DNA of 64,000 nt from Pomphorhynchus laevis (lineage: Eukaryota; Acanthocephala; Palaeacanthocephala; Echinorhynchida; Pomphorhynchidae). Below the pieces are notes generated by a model. That model saw only the letters and a program-made list of their open reading frames with translations. It made no database searches and was not told the origin of the DNA. The stretch lies in the NCBI GenBank assembly GCA_012934845.2, contig WNNJ02000325.1, positions 1 to 64,000 of the forward strand. The letters run 5' to 3'. This document shows positions 1-9,229 of this stretch, in pieces (within the stretch, counting starts at the first letter, position 1; every line of letters begins with the position of its first letter). The position numbers were made by a program, and so were the translations under genes.

Positions 1-546
1 GCACATTCATGTAAGTATATTGAACCTCTGGTTTTGCAATTTAGCATTCCTTTGACTTTATATGTTGATTAAGTTATGGCACTAGTGAACGTCGATTTAT
101 TGCTCATTTGTTTGCAACATTTACATCTTGCCCCACCACATGGGCCACTTTGGTTACCTAGTTTCCGTGATCTATGTTTTATCATATCATTGATTGATTT
201 TCCTGCGCGATACGTAATGCATGGATTAAGTATGTTATATCGAAGTTGTTTTGGAATATTTTGGATGACGATATTTAAATCTTTTTGAAGATTCATTAGA
301 GCGGGATGAAATGTGATGGCAGCAAATAAACGATTTGTTGTTTTATTTGACATAGCTTTTCCTTTTAATAGTGTTTGCTGTGACATTTTCATAATTTCTC
401 TATATTGTCTCCTCACAAGACGATTGTTGTATCCTCTATTTTTGAATTCCTGACACATTATATTCGATTGTTTATAGAATTCATTGTTGGTTGAACATAT
501 CTTTTTTATACGTATTAGCTCATTACGAATGAGTAATCGTTTTATT
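1..546 (-). mobile_element. Penelope-like element, C-terminal RT region and start of GIY-YIG domain
   Basis: A minus-strand open frame at 69-458 (129 codons) has the look of the region between the RT and the GIY-YIG nuclease of a PLE: a basic stretch with 'SINDMIKHRSRKLG' followed by a cysteine cluster 'GARCKCCKQM', placed like the 'KLCSECKK' cluster at the end of the PLE ORF at 4-6.7 kb. Left of it, in another minus frame, 'RGSIYLHEC' (about 5-35) fits the first strand of a GIY-YIG domain, so the nuclease continues beyond the window. The RT itself is absent because the element stops at about 546, where an inverted copy begins. Family call fairly sure; subfamily unknown. Confidence 0.65.
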
Positions 547-733
547 TTGGGAGCATGTGCGATTACATAAAACGATTACTCATTCGTAATGAGCTATTAC
601 GTATAAAAAAAGATATGTTCAACCAACAATGAATTCTATAAACAATCGAATATAATGTGTCAGGAATTCAAAAATAGAGGATACAACAATCGTCTTGTGA
701 GGATACAATATAGAGAAATTATGAAAATGTCAC
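380..733. repeat. Near-perfect inverted repeat made of PLE sequence
   Basis: The arm 380-546 is matched on the opposite strand by 568-733, around a spacer of about 21 bp. Both arms carry the same PLE coding stretch ('MCQEFKNRGYNN' region). Differences by eye are a handful of substitutions and a one-base run-length change, so the inversion is recent. It ends where the 390-bp satellite starts. It may be a twin-primed insertion or a palindromic duplication. Confidence 0.85.
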
Positions 734-735
734 AC

Positions 736-3170
736 TTTTCGCACTTTGGTAGTGCGAAAAATCGCTTTTAACTGTGGTCCAGGAGCCTAAACAGGCTACT
801 ATTGATTTTAAATCCATATGAGTTGCTACAAAACTGGACTTCGATCATCAGCTCCATCAGTCTAATGTATCACTCCGAGACGCCCCAAACCACCCAGCAG
901 TCATCGTCAGTCGGATGAAGCGGTTAGGGTGCGTTTCGACTGCTTTTGTGATAACTATAAAGACACCAGCAATTCCTCACGATGCTAAACAAAACTCAGG
1001 TGCAGAAAGCGTTTTTACTGGCTTGTTGCGTGTGTAGACCTTCTAGTTATTCTTTATATGCACAAATGCGTATCCGTTGGTTACGAGGGCACTGAATTTC
1101 TCACAGGATTCCGAAAGGAATACGTTTTTTATAAATTGGTAGTGCGAAAAATCGCTTTTAACTGTGGTCCAGGAGCCTAAACAGGCTACTATTGATTTTA
1201 AATCCATATGAGTTGCTACAAAACTGGACTTCGATCATCAGCTCCATCAGTCTAATGTATCACTCCGAGACGCCCCAAACCACCCAGCAGTCATCGTCAG
1301 TCGGATGAAGCGGTTAGGGTGCGTTTCGACTGCTTTTGTGATAACTATAAAGACACCAGCAATTCCTCACGATGCTAAACAAAACTCAGGTGCAGAAAGC
1401 GTTTTTACTGGCTTGTTGCGTGTGTAGACCTTCTAGTTATTCTTTATATGCACAAATGCGTATCCGTTGGTTACGAGGGCACTGAATTTCTCACAGGATT
1501 CCAAAAGAAATACGTTTTTTATAAATTGGTAGTGCGAAAAATCGCTTTTAACTGTGGTCCAGGAGCCTAAACAGGCTACTATTGATTTTAAATCCATATG
1601 AGTTGCTACAAAACTGGACTTCGATCATCAGCTCCATCAGTCTAATGTATCACTCCGAGACGCCCCAAACCACCCAGCAGTCATCGTCAGTCGGATGAAG
1701 TGGTTAGGGTGCGTTTCGACTGCTTTTGTGATAACTATAAAGACACCAGCAATTCCTCACGATGCTAAACAAAACTCAGGTGCAGAAAGCGTTTTTACTG
1801 GCTTGTTGCGTGTGTAGACCTTCTAGTTATTCTTTATATGCACAAATGCGTATCCGTTGGTTACGAGGGCACTGAATTTCTCACAGGATTCCAAAAGGAA
1901 TACGTTTTTTATAAATTGGTAGTGCGAAAAATCGCTTTTAACTGTGTTCCAGGAGCCTAAACAGGCTACTATTGATTTTAAATCCATATGAGTTGCTACA
2001 AAACTGGACTTCGATCATCAGCTCCATCAGTCTAATGTATCACTCCGAGACGCCCCAAACCACCCAGCAGTCATCGTCAGTCGGATGAAGCGGTTAGGGT
2101 GCGTTTCGACTGCTTTTGTGATAACTATAAAGACACCAGCAATTCCTCACGATGCTAAACAAAACTCAGGTGCAGAAAGCGTTTTTACTGGCTTGTTGCG
2201 TGTGTAGACCTTCTAGTTATTCTTTATATGCACAAATGCGTATCCGTTGGTTACGAGGGCACTGAATTTCTCACAGGATTCCGAAAGGAATACGTTTTTT
2301 ATAAATTGGTAGTGCGAAAAATCGCTTTTAACTGTGGTCCAGGAGCCTAAACAGGCTACTATTGATTTTAAATCCATATGAGTTGCTACAAAACTGGACT
2401 TCGATCATCAGCTCCATCAGTCTAATGTATCACTCCGAGACGCCCCAAACCACCCAGCAGTCATCGTCAGTCGGATGAAGCGGTTAGGGTGCGTTTCGAC
2501 TGCTTTTGTGATAACTATAAAGACACCAGCAATTCCTCACGATGCTAAACAAAACTCAGGTGCAGAAAGCGTTTTTACTGGCTTGTTGCGTGTGTAGACC
2601 TTCTAGTTATTCTTTATATGCACAAATGCGTATCCGTTGGTTACGAGGGCACTGAATTTCTCACAGGATTCCGAAAGGAATACGTTTTTTATAAATTGGT
2701 AGTGCGAAAAATCGCTTTTAACTGTGGTCCAGGAGCCTAAACAGGCTACTATTGATTTTAAATCCATATGAGTTGCTACAAAACTGGACTTCGATCATCA
2801 GCTCCATCAGTCTAATGTATCACTCCGAGACGCCCCAAACCACCCAGCAGTCATCGTCAGTCGGATGAAGTGGTTAGGGTGCGTTTCGACTGCTTTTGTG
2901 ATAACTATAAAGACACCAGCAATTCCTCACGATGCTAAACAAAACTCAGGTGCAGAAAGCGTTTTTACTGGCTTGTTGCGTGTGTAGACCTTCTAGTTAT
3001 TCTTTATATGCACAAATGCGTATCCGTTGGTTACGAGGGCACTGAATTTCTCACAGGATTCCGAAAGGAATACGTTTTTTATAAATTGGTAGTGCGAAAA
3101 ATCGCTTTTAACTGTGGTCCAGGAGCCTAAACAGGCTACTATTGATTTTAAATCCATATGAGTTGCTAAA
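736..3170. repeat. Tandem satellite, 390-bp unit, six full copies plus a partial
   Basis: The landmark 'agtgcgaaaa' recurs at 751, 1141, 1531, 1921, 2311, 2701 and 3091, an exact 390-bp period. Units differ at only a few sites, for example c/t in 'agcggttagg' and changes in 'ttccgaaagg', so the array was homogenised recently. The seventh unit stops after about 80 bp and runs into (TA)n. No long ORF or convincing tRNA-type A/B boxes were seen. Two much older reversed relatives lie at 37.87-38.58 kb, so the sequence is dispersed as well as tandem. Confidence 0.95.
897..943 (-). ncRNA. Permuted hammerhead-like motif in the 390-bp unit (repeated every 390 bp)
   Basis: On the minus strand the order is GCAGTC, GAAA, about 23 nt, CTGACGA, T, GACTGC. 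The two core boxes CUGANGA and GAAA are flanked by six complementary bases that could form stem II, the arrangement of a type II (stem-II-open) hammerhead. No clear N-U-H cleavage site or stem III can be placed in the 23 nt between the boxes, so this is at best a decayed or unusual form. It recurs in each full unit. Confidence 0.25.
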
Positions 3171-3371
<201 letters not shown>

Positions 3372-3495
3372 GTTGTGGGTGTTTTTCTCACAGCTGGGGT
3401 CCTTTTCAATGAACTCTTTTTTTCAATAAATATTATCTCACCAATATTTCCAGCAGTTTGTCTTTGAGAAAATAAACAACAAAGTTATTTATTGA

Positions 3496-3521
3496 ACGTT
3501 TCGGCTTTTTGCCTTTATCAA
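3496..3521 (-). ncRNA. Decayed hammerhead-like motif at the 3' side of the PLE
   Basis: On the minus strand: TTGATAA, A, GGC, five A, GCC, GAAA, CGTT. Spacing and stem II (GGC/GCC) match the small hammerhead motif described in PLE terminal repeats, but the first core box differs from CUGANGA at two positions, so activity is unlikely. Its position just beyond the GIY-YIG domain is where PLE ribozymes are known to lie. Confidence 0.4.
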
Positions 3522-3621
3522 CAGCGAAAAAAATGTGCACACGCGCAAATTCAAATCAACTGTAAAAAACAAAATACAAAAAACATATGACGTAGCATTA
3601 CGAAAGAATTTCATCTTCTTT

Positions 3622-4020
3622 TTAAGTAATTTCATTCCAGTGATAGATGTGCTGTTCGTTAATTCCTGTGTCTCTGTCGGTATACAATTGTCCAATCCAT
3701 TCCATTTCGTTTATTTTTCTTTGTTTATCGTTCTGAACTATGTCGATTATTGTATATTTGAAGGTATCCTTATTATCGTGGGTTTCGCAGTGTTTTACGA
3801 TAGCATCGTTTCCTCTTTTTGCCTTTATATCTGCCCGACGATTTGTCAATCGGGCTCTTAGATCTCTACCCGTTTCTCCGACGTATTGGGCTTTACATTC
3901 TGTACAATTTCCGAGATAGATTATTCCCTTAGTACAACAGTTAGCTGTATTTTTTATTTTATATATACAGCATGTTCCAATGCTTTCAAAATAACTACCT
4001 ATATTTACAGAAACACAGCT
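3622..4020 (-). CDS. GIY-YIG endonuclease domain of the PLE, in a shifted frame
   Basis: On the minus strand, in the frame after the stop of the 905-codon ORF, the translation includes 'VRCKSCVSVNIG', 'GIIYLGNCTECKAQYVGET', 'GRDLRARLTNRRADIK', 'NDAIVKHCETH' and 'WIGQLYTDRDTGINEQHIY'. The first two strands of a GIY-YIG fold (here IIY and YVG), the Arg-rich helix and the CxxC cysteines are present. PLE integration depends on this nuclease. The domain is offset by one frame from the RT, at an A7 run, so either the copy is broken or the two are joined by slippage. Confidence 0.75.
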   Translation of the reverse strand, partial: SCVSVNIGSYFESIGTCCIYKIKNTANCCTKGIIYLGNCTECKAQYVGETGRDLRARLTNRRADIKAKRGNDAIVKHCETHDNKDTFKYTIIDIVQNDKQRKINEMEWIGQLYTDRDTGINEQHIYHWNEIT

Positions 4021-4021
4021 C

Positions 4022-6739
4022 TTACATCTTACTTTTTTTGCATTCTGAACACAATTTTTTATCGTGACTATGTGTTTTTTTAATTCTTGAATTTACCAGT
4101 GCTTTCTTTATGGTATTATTACATGTATAGAACAATCTTGGGCTATCAATTGTACCCCCATATGCTGCTACAGAGACTTTTTGTATGTTTTTGATTTTTC
4201 GTCCTATATTTGATAGGGAAGGGACATAGTCTATTCCAATATATTTTTCCTTTTGTTTGACCTGGATCATTCCTTTGTTAATATCTATCCTACTTTTATT
4301 TTTATTTATTTGATTTCTGACTTTTTGTATCTGTTTGTAAATGATTCTATGTGTATATCCTCTACGCATCAGGTCTACTCTCAATGTATTAAGGCAACGA
4401 ATTCTATCGTTCGAATTTGAACACACAGTGTATATCCTACATATTTCCCCTTTTATCATGTTTCTTTTTATCCACGATGGGTGTGCACTTTTTGCATGCA
4501 AATACATTGCTTTATATGAAGGTTTTTGGTATAAAGTTGTTTCTATGTCTAAGTTGGGAGTCCTTTTTATCTTTACATCAAGAAAGTGTATATCTTCATC
4601 CTCCATCGTAAATTCTAACCTTCCATGATCATTAACATTTTTTGGTAGTAGGTCCGAATTGTATTCCTCTCTAGATAACATTATAAAAATGTCATCGATA
4701 TATCGACAGTAAAGTATTGGTTTAATTTGCATTGAGTTGATCATTTCCTGTTCATACTTATGCATGTATAGTATAGCATAGGTGGGTGCAACGGGTGTCC
4801 CCATGGCAGTCCCTATTAATTGTCTGTAGAGTATGTCGTTAAATGTAAATATGTTATTCTTTAATATTATTTCTAAGCTTTCTAGTACGAAGTTTTGTTT
4901 CATTATTGGCCAATCTTCCTCCATTATACACTGTTTTATTGCCTCAAGTCCCTCATCGTGATCTATGTTTGTGTATAACGATGTTACATCCATTGTAATT
5001 AATTTTGAACGTCGTACTTTATCTTTATCGATTTGCTGTAACTTTTTTAAAAAATCGCCGGAATTGCGTATCATAGATGGAACTTTTGTTAGTAGTGGTT
5101 TCATAAGGTTGTCAATATATTTACTAAGCTTTTCTGTTGGGGAATTATTTGTACTAATAATAGGTCTACCCTTGACTGGATATTCATTTTTATGTGTTTT
5201 TGGTAAGAAATACATCCTTCCTGGTGTTGCGTTACGACAATTTAGTTCATGCATTGTTTCAGTTGTTATGGTATTGTTACTGGTGTACTTAGTAAGTAAA
5301 TTTTCCACTGCCATTTTTGCATCTTTTAACGCTGTATCTTTGCATATTTCATAGTTCTGTGAGTTTAATCGCCGTAGACCCTCATGTATATATTCTTCCT
5401 TATCCCACAATACGGGCTCATTTCCCTTATCTGCTTTTTTAATAAGGATTTCTGAATTATCTCGTAAACTTTTTATGCCTTTTAATATATCTTGGTTAAT
5501 ATTATTATTTCCGACATCATTTGGTTTCCTACTGCAATATTCCTGAAATAGGTTCTGTCCAATATAATTAACCGCTGATATCCTAGCTTCATGTATTTCA
5601 TTTTTTACCGAATGAGCATTCATATTTAAGCATAAAATTAACTTACGTCTATTAAACTCTCTTGGAGTAACGTTGAAATTGAGTCCTAAGGCCAACACTT
5701 TTTCTTCCCTTTCTGAGGGAGTGTATTTGGTTATGTTAGTGTACATGTTTTTATCCTTATTATTGTACCTTGGATTGTTGCTATTTGGATGTCTCCTATG
5801 TCTGTTTGGATGGTATTCATATTCCATTAATTCCTCTGTTGTAACCTTTTTATGTATAAGTAATGATATTTTTCTTGATTTCTTAAGTAAACAACGGTGT
5901 AGTTCTGTCCTGTCCAAATCATATCCGCAATATTCGTTGGATAAGCGACCGTAGTACATCAAGGCATGTTTAAGTAGTTCCCTTTCAGCCTTTTTTATAA
6001 TTTTTTTGCATCTCAAAACCCGTAACATTTCGTTGTATATTAGATTTCTTTTTATGTATGCAGGGTGACAGCTTGATGCATGTAAGAATACGGGCTTCCA
6101 TGTCGGTTTATGGTACATTTTTATTTCTAGTCTGTTCTCATTTTTATAAACCTCTACGTCAAGGAAGTGAACGGAAGTCTGTGATGTCTGTTCCATCTTG
6201 AAGATCAGTTCGCTCGAAGTGTTCAATTTATGTGCCCATTCGCGCGTTTGGTTTTCACTGTCGCACATCAAAAAGATATCGTCAACGTACCGAGCGTACA
6301 TTCTGGGTCTTATTTCGTTATTGAATATTGTAAGTCTTTCAATGTTAGCTACATATAAACTCGCAAAGGTTGGCGCTACTGGTGTTCCCATTGCACATCC
6401 CACACGCTGTACATAGAGTTTCCCGTTGAATTCGAAAAAGTTGTTGAACAGAATTATACGTAGTAGTTTGCATATCACATTAATCTTTTTTCCGTCATAT
6501 TTTATTGAACTCAGAAAATCACCGACAGCTAATATTCCGTCTTCCAAAGGTATCGAAGTATACAAAGATTCTACATCTAGGGTTGTCATTGTACATCCAT
6601 TTTTGTCTTCGGTTTGGTCCAATTTTCGTAAAAAATCATCAGTGTTGCTGATATAAGACGGTACATGATTTAATGCTGGAAGTAATTCGTTGTGCATATT
6701 TTGATATTTTTTCTGTAGGGGTTCCGTTACTGCTAACAA
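4022..6739 (-). CDS. PLE polyprotein with two reverse transcriptase domains (905 aa)
   Basis: RT1 covers residues about 1-240: 'TLDVESLYTS' (catalytic Asp near 55), 'CAMGTPVAPT' (115-124), 'RYVDD' (150-154) and 'HFLDVEV'. Residues about 260-340 form a linker rich in basic residues that parallels the N-terminal domain preceding RT1. RT2 follows: 'REFNRRKLIL' (360-369), 'KKADKGN' (434-440), 'FLPKTHK' (511-517), 'MDVTSLYTN' (583-591), 'TAMGTPVAPT' (644-653), 'RYIDDIFIM' (679-687), 'HFLDVKI'. All three catalytic aspartates are visible in each RT. The open frame starts inside RT1, in a different frame from its N-terminal half (6639-7013), so a shift near 6.70 kb is implied. It ends one frame short of the GIY-YIG domain, beside a run of seven A at 4033-4039. 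Two RTs in one frame is unusual for PLEs. Confidence 0.8.
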   Translation of the reverse strand: MLAVTEPLQKKYQNMHNELLPALNHVPSYISNTDDFLRKLDQTEDKNGCTMTTLDVESLYTSIPLEDGILAVGDFLSSIKYDGKKINVICKLLRIILFNNFFEFNGKLYVQRVGCAMGTPVAPTFASLYVANIERLTIFNNEIRPRMYARYVDDIFLMCDSENQTREWAHKLNTSSELIFKMEQTSQTSVHFLDVEVYKNENRLEIKMYHKPTWKPVFLHASSCHPAYIKRNLIYNEMLRVLRCKKIIKKAERELLKHALMYYGRLSNEYCGYDLDRTELHRCLLKKSRKISLLIHKKVTTEELMEYEYHPNRHRRHPNSNNPRYNNKDKNMYTNITKYTPSEREEKVLALGLNFNVTPREFNRRKLILCLNMNAHSVKNEIHEARISAVNYIGQNLFQEYCSRKPNDVGNNNINQDILKGIKSLRDNSEILIKKADKGNEPVLWDKEEYIHEGLRRLNSQNYEICKDTALKDAKMAVENLLTKYTSNNTITTETMHELNCRNATPGRMYFLPKTHKNEYPVKGRPIISTNNSPTEKLSKYIDNLMKPLLTKVPSMIRNSGDFLKKLQQIDKDKVRRSKLITMDVTSLYTNIDHDEGLEAIKQCIMEEDWPIMKQNFVLESLEIILKNNIFTFNDILYRQLIGTAMGTPVAPTYAILYMHKYEQEMINSMQIKPILYCRYIDDIFIMLSREEYNSDLLPKNVNDHGRLEFTMEDEDIHFLDVKIKRTPNLDIETTLYQKPSYKAMYLHAKSAHPSWIKRNMIKGEICRIYTVCSNSNDRIRCLNTLRVDLMRRGYTHRIIYKQIQKVRNQINKNKSRIDINKGMIQVKQKEKYIGIDYVPSLSNIGRKIKNIQKVSVAAYGGTIDSPRLFYTCNNTIKKALVNSRIKKTHSHDKKLCSECKKSKM

Positions 6740-7640
6740 AAGGACGGCCAGTGCACGGTCTTATTTGTTTATGAGTTTTAGGAAGAAGATATAATCTGCC
6801 CGGTATTGAATTCTGTGTTAGCAACTTTGATCTGTTATCATCATTTATGCTAATTTTACTGACAACCTCTTTTACTTTATTTATAGAGTCCATGAATTCT
6901 GACATCTCCGCTTGTCTATACGCATCTGATGCTAATTGTCTATGAGCTTCCACGCAATACTCTTCTCGTTCCCATATTACTGCTTCTTTGCTTTTATTTG
7001 CTCGCTTTATCACGACCGATCTATCTTTACAGATGTTCTTAACGGTTTTAAGTTTTCTCTACTCAACTTTTGTTTGTGTACTTTGATTCGGCGGCATGGA
7101 CATGTATTTTTTGAATACCTAAGATCCCTTCATGACTTTTCTGGCCAGTGAGGCGCATGCGTCTGAGTGCTCAAACGATACTTTTTTTATAGTTTGAAGG
7201 GATTTTAATAAGTTCAGACGATTAAATTCCCGTGGCTGTAATGAGTAATCAAGTCCCAAATTAAGTATACGTTGTTCGTCAGCACTTAGTTATTTTTTAA
7301 ATAAATTTGTGACGAAAATTTCTTCATTGTAATCAACTTTGGGTCTCGTATTTTTGAATCGTCTTTTTGGATGATACTCTGTTGAAACAAATTCCTCCTT
7401 GGTGATCTTTGAATTAAATTGCCATCTTAGCTTTTGATTTTTTGAGTAACGTACATTTCATATTCCTCCGGTGCTATCGGGAATTGAATGCTGTTGTGTA
7501 TAAATGTCCAGTAGTCTCTTATGATACGCATCATGTTCATCTCAGCTTTGATAACTCATCGGTTCCATGACTTTTCAAGTTTATTTGACTTATAAATTGG
7601 AACTCGACTAAGATCAATGCCAAACGCTTTTTGGATTCTA
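6639..7640 (-). pseudogene. N-terminal part of the first PLE RT (RT1), frame-disrupted
   Basis: The open stretch 6639-7013 encodes 'VIKRANKSKEAV', 'GRLYLLPKTHK' and 'GRPFVSSNGTPTEKISKY', the fingers region of a PLE RT just upstream of the catalytic palm in the 905-codon ORF. Further upstream in broken frames are 'LGLDYSLQPREFNRLNLL' (about 7260-7180), 'ITKEEFVSTEYHPKRR' (about 7400) and 'GIDLSRVPIYKSNKLEKSW' (about 7600). These match, motif for motif, the linker before RT2 ('VTTEELMEYEYHPNRHRR', 'LGLNFNVTPREFNRRKLI'). This shows that the second half of the big ORF begins with its own N-terminal domain. Confidence 0.7.
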
Positions 7641-7800
7641 AAACCTGGCTGCAGCTACACTACTTAAGCAAATTGGCGAAAGGATCGAAAGCGCCACTGT
7701 GGAGCGCCGTTCGTTTTGTTGGATTTTATAAATGATCAGCGTCGCCGCACAGAGAGAATTTTGCCTGACTAATTGAGTCGGCCGTTGTACTGTCTTCGCT
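7636..7800 (+). pseudogene. Family D C-terminal fragment (RT/REase-type element)
   Basis: The plus-strand translation reads 'AATLLKQIGERIESATVERRS' in two parts, then a stop, then 'MISVAAQREN'. It resembles the C-terminal helical region of a retroelement family that elsewhere in the window reads 'FLQQLGNKLRR' (9.6 kb) and 'FIRQIAQYLVARQ' (54.5 kb), followed by 'QRISVAL'. It is short and interrupted. It lies directly upstream of the dual-RT PLE. Confidence 0.4.
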
Positions 7801-7812
7801 TCCTCTAACTTT

Positions 7813-8097
7813 GTGAACATGGCTCTGGAAGATAAGCGGATTTACGATAGCACGGTGAACGGACGAAGAGTATGCCGCTTAGACCAGATTCCAATAAACG
7901 GCAAATCACCACAATGCACGTGCCGGGCGGTGATGTTTCTCGGATACAAATTCGATGGTCTGACGAACAAATACGATACTTCAGGCGCTCACTCTGATTT
8001 GTGCAGAAGATCCCTAAGGCGTTCCAATAAACCAAATGCAGCATGCAATCGAGCCCATGACATGACATCCGTCCGAAGAGCAATTTGCAGTTGTTAA
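7813..8097 (+). pseudogene. Possible zinc-binding segment of a family D element (94 codons)
   Basis: The open frame has base composition less AT-rich than its surroundings. It contains 'PQCTCRAVMFLGYKFD', 'YDTSGAHSDLCRR' and 'NRAHDMTSVRRA'. The order CxC, D, GxH, C, R, HD/R resembles the cysteine/histidine segment between the RT and the REase-like domain of family D (compare 'KCRGFFKDADVSGFHGL' and 'NGVRDTVVHAAKSA' at 54.1 kb). If correct, it follows rather than precedes the C-terminal piece at 7.64-7.8 kb, so the locus is rearranged or contains two copies. It could also be an unrelated small gene; I do not recognise it otherwise. Confidence 0.35.
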
Positions 8098-8254
8098 TGA
8101 GGCTTATTCGCTTTTTGATAGGGATGGATCACTAATTTATGTCATGAAATGAATAATTTTAAAGAAGACGATTTTAGATTACTATCAATGTAGCGACATT
8201 ATATTTAAACAGTATATTGAGAAGGCCTAATCTCAATGGAAAATATATGATGTA

Positions 8255-8445
8255 CATACAGATTTTAAATTTTAACTTGATATAAGTTATATAAAATCTT
8301 ATATAAAATTATTAAATTACTTTTTATTATTCATAATTATTCAATTATTTATTATTTAAATATTTTATTTTTATCATTATGGTTAATTTACCAAAAAATT
8401 AAAATAAAATACTCATTTAACTGATCTGATTTCTTCATACTTTAA
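8255..8445 (+). repeat. PLE-AT 3' tail fragment
   Basis: The sequence running from 'taacttgatataagttat' to 'ctgatctgatttc' matches the AT-rich tail of the PLE-AT copies ending near 23.4, 51.4 and 61.6 kb, which finish with 'gactcagttagctgattt'-like sequence. It contains no coding sequence. Confidence 0.5.
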
Positions 8446-9229
8446 ACTTGATATTTGTAAAATTTAATATTAATAAAATGCAAGGACATTAGGTGAAGTA
8501 TATAAAATTATATAAAAAATATATAAGTATATAAAAAGTATATAAAAAATATTATAAAGAATTATTGCAGCTGGATCAAAAAAGGGGGAAACTTTTATTT
8601 GATATTTCGATAACTTCTGTTAGCATCTTCAGAAAATTACCAACTTTAATTTTTTGAAGATGCTAACAGAGGTTATAGACATATCAAATAATTTTTTCCT
8701 CCTTTTTTAATCTAGCACCAATAATTCTTTATCAATAATTTATCATTATCAACTATTTACAAAAATATTATTTTTTTGACCTCAACGGAACATCTAAGAT
8801 GTTGCCTTTAACTTTAGGTTAAAGGCAGCGTAAAGTGTTGTTTATAACTAACTTAATTGATGTATTAATAATATTCAACACTAAATTTTTAAAATAAAAA
8901 TGACTTTACTTGATAAAATAAAAGACGTTAAAACCTGTTGCTGCATTAAATTGGAATTTAGTAACAAGAAGTTCGCTAAAAACGGCAGTCCCACATAAGA
9001 GTAATGATACGAATTGACATTCGATAAAAGTTAGAAATTGTTTCCTAGAAACATTTACAAATAACTTTTCATAAAATATATTTTAAAATTGTTTACCGAG
9101 ACAACTTCGATTTGAACTTTAAAATATAAGAGGTCACTTTTGTTAAATCATTGAACATTGAATGGGAATAAACGACAGCAACCGTGATAAATAAATACAA
9201 TTGTAAAGACATTTAAAAATAAATATTTA
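8446..9229. other. AT-rich noncoding stretch
   Basis: No gene was seen. The stretch includes the inverted repeat at 8568-8740; the rest is low-complexity AT sequence without ORFs or motifs I can assign. Confidence 0.6.
8568..8740. repeat. Inverted repeat with facing hammerhead-like motifs
   Basis: Left arm about 8568-8635 and right arm about 8655-8740 share 'gttagcatcttc' / 'gaagatgctaac' and flanking 'tttgata' / 'atatcaaat'. On the minus strand the left arm has CTGAAGA (8626-8632), a possible short stem TAAC/GTTA, and GAAA (8605-8608) followed by TATC. The right arm is a degraded plus-strand version. It looks like two inverted PLE termini. Confidence 0.45.

Larger units (their letters stand above)
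3369..7640 (-). mobile_element. Penelope-like element with two tandem RT domains and a GIY-YIG nuclease
   Basis: Read on the minus strand, the order is: N-terminal domain 1 (about 7640-7200), RT1 (about 7013-6100), linker with N-terminal domain 2 (about 6000-5450), RT2 (about 5430-4400), cysteine cluster (about 4040), GIY-YIG (about 4010-3620) and a hammerhead-like motif (3496-3521). Normal PLEs have one N-domain, one RT and one GIY-YIG. The two halves are clearly different sequences, so this is a fusion of two related PLEs in tandem, not a recent duplication. The upstream border touches a family D fragment; the downstream border lies near the (TA)n. The 5' half is frame-disrupted, while the 905-codon core is open. 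Confidence 0.75.

Noticed and set aside
736-3170. 390-bp array as a CRISPR array or a tRNA-derived SINE array
   Set aside because: There are no unique spacers between short repeats, and no convincing A-box/B-box pair with correct spacing.
4965-5354. Plus-strand ORFs opposite the dual-RT gene
   Set aside because: They are shadows of the 905-codon minus-strand frame and have no motifs.
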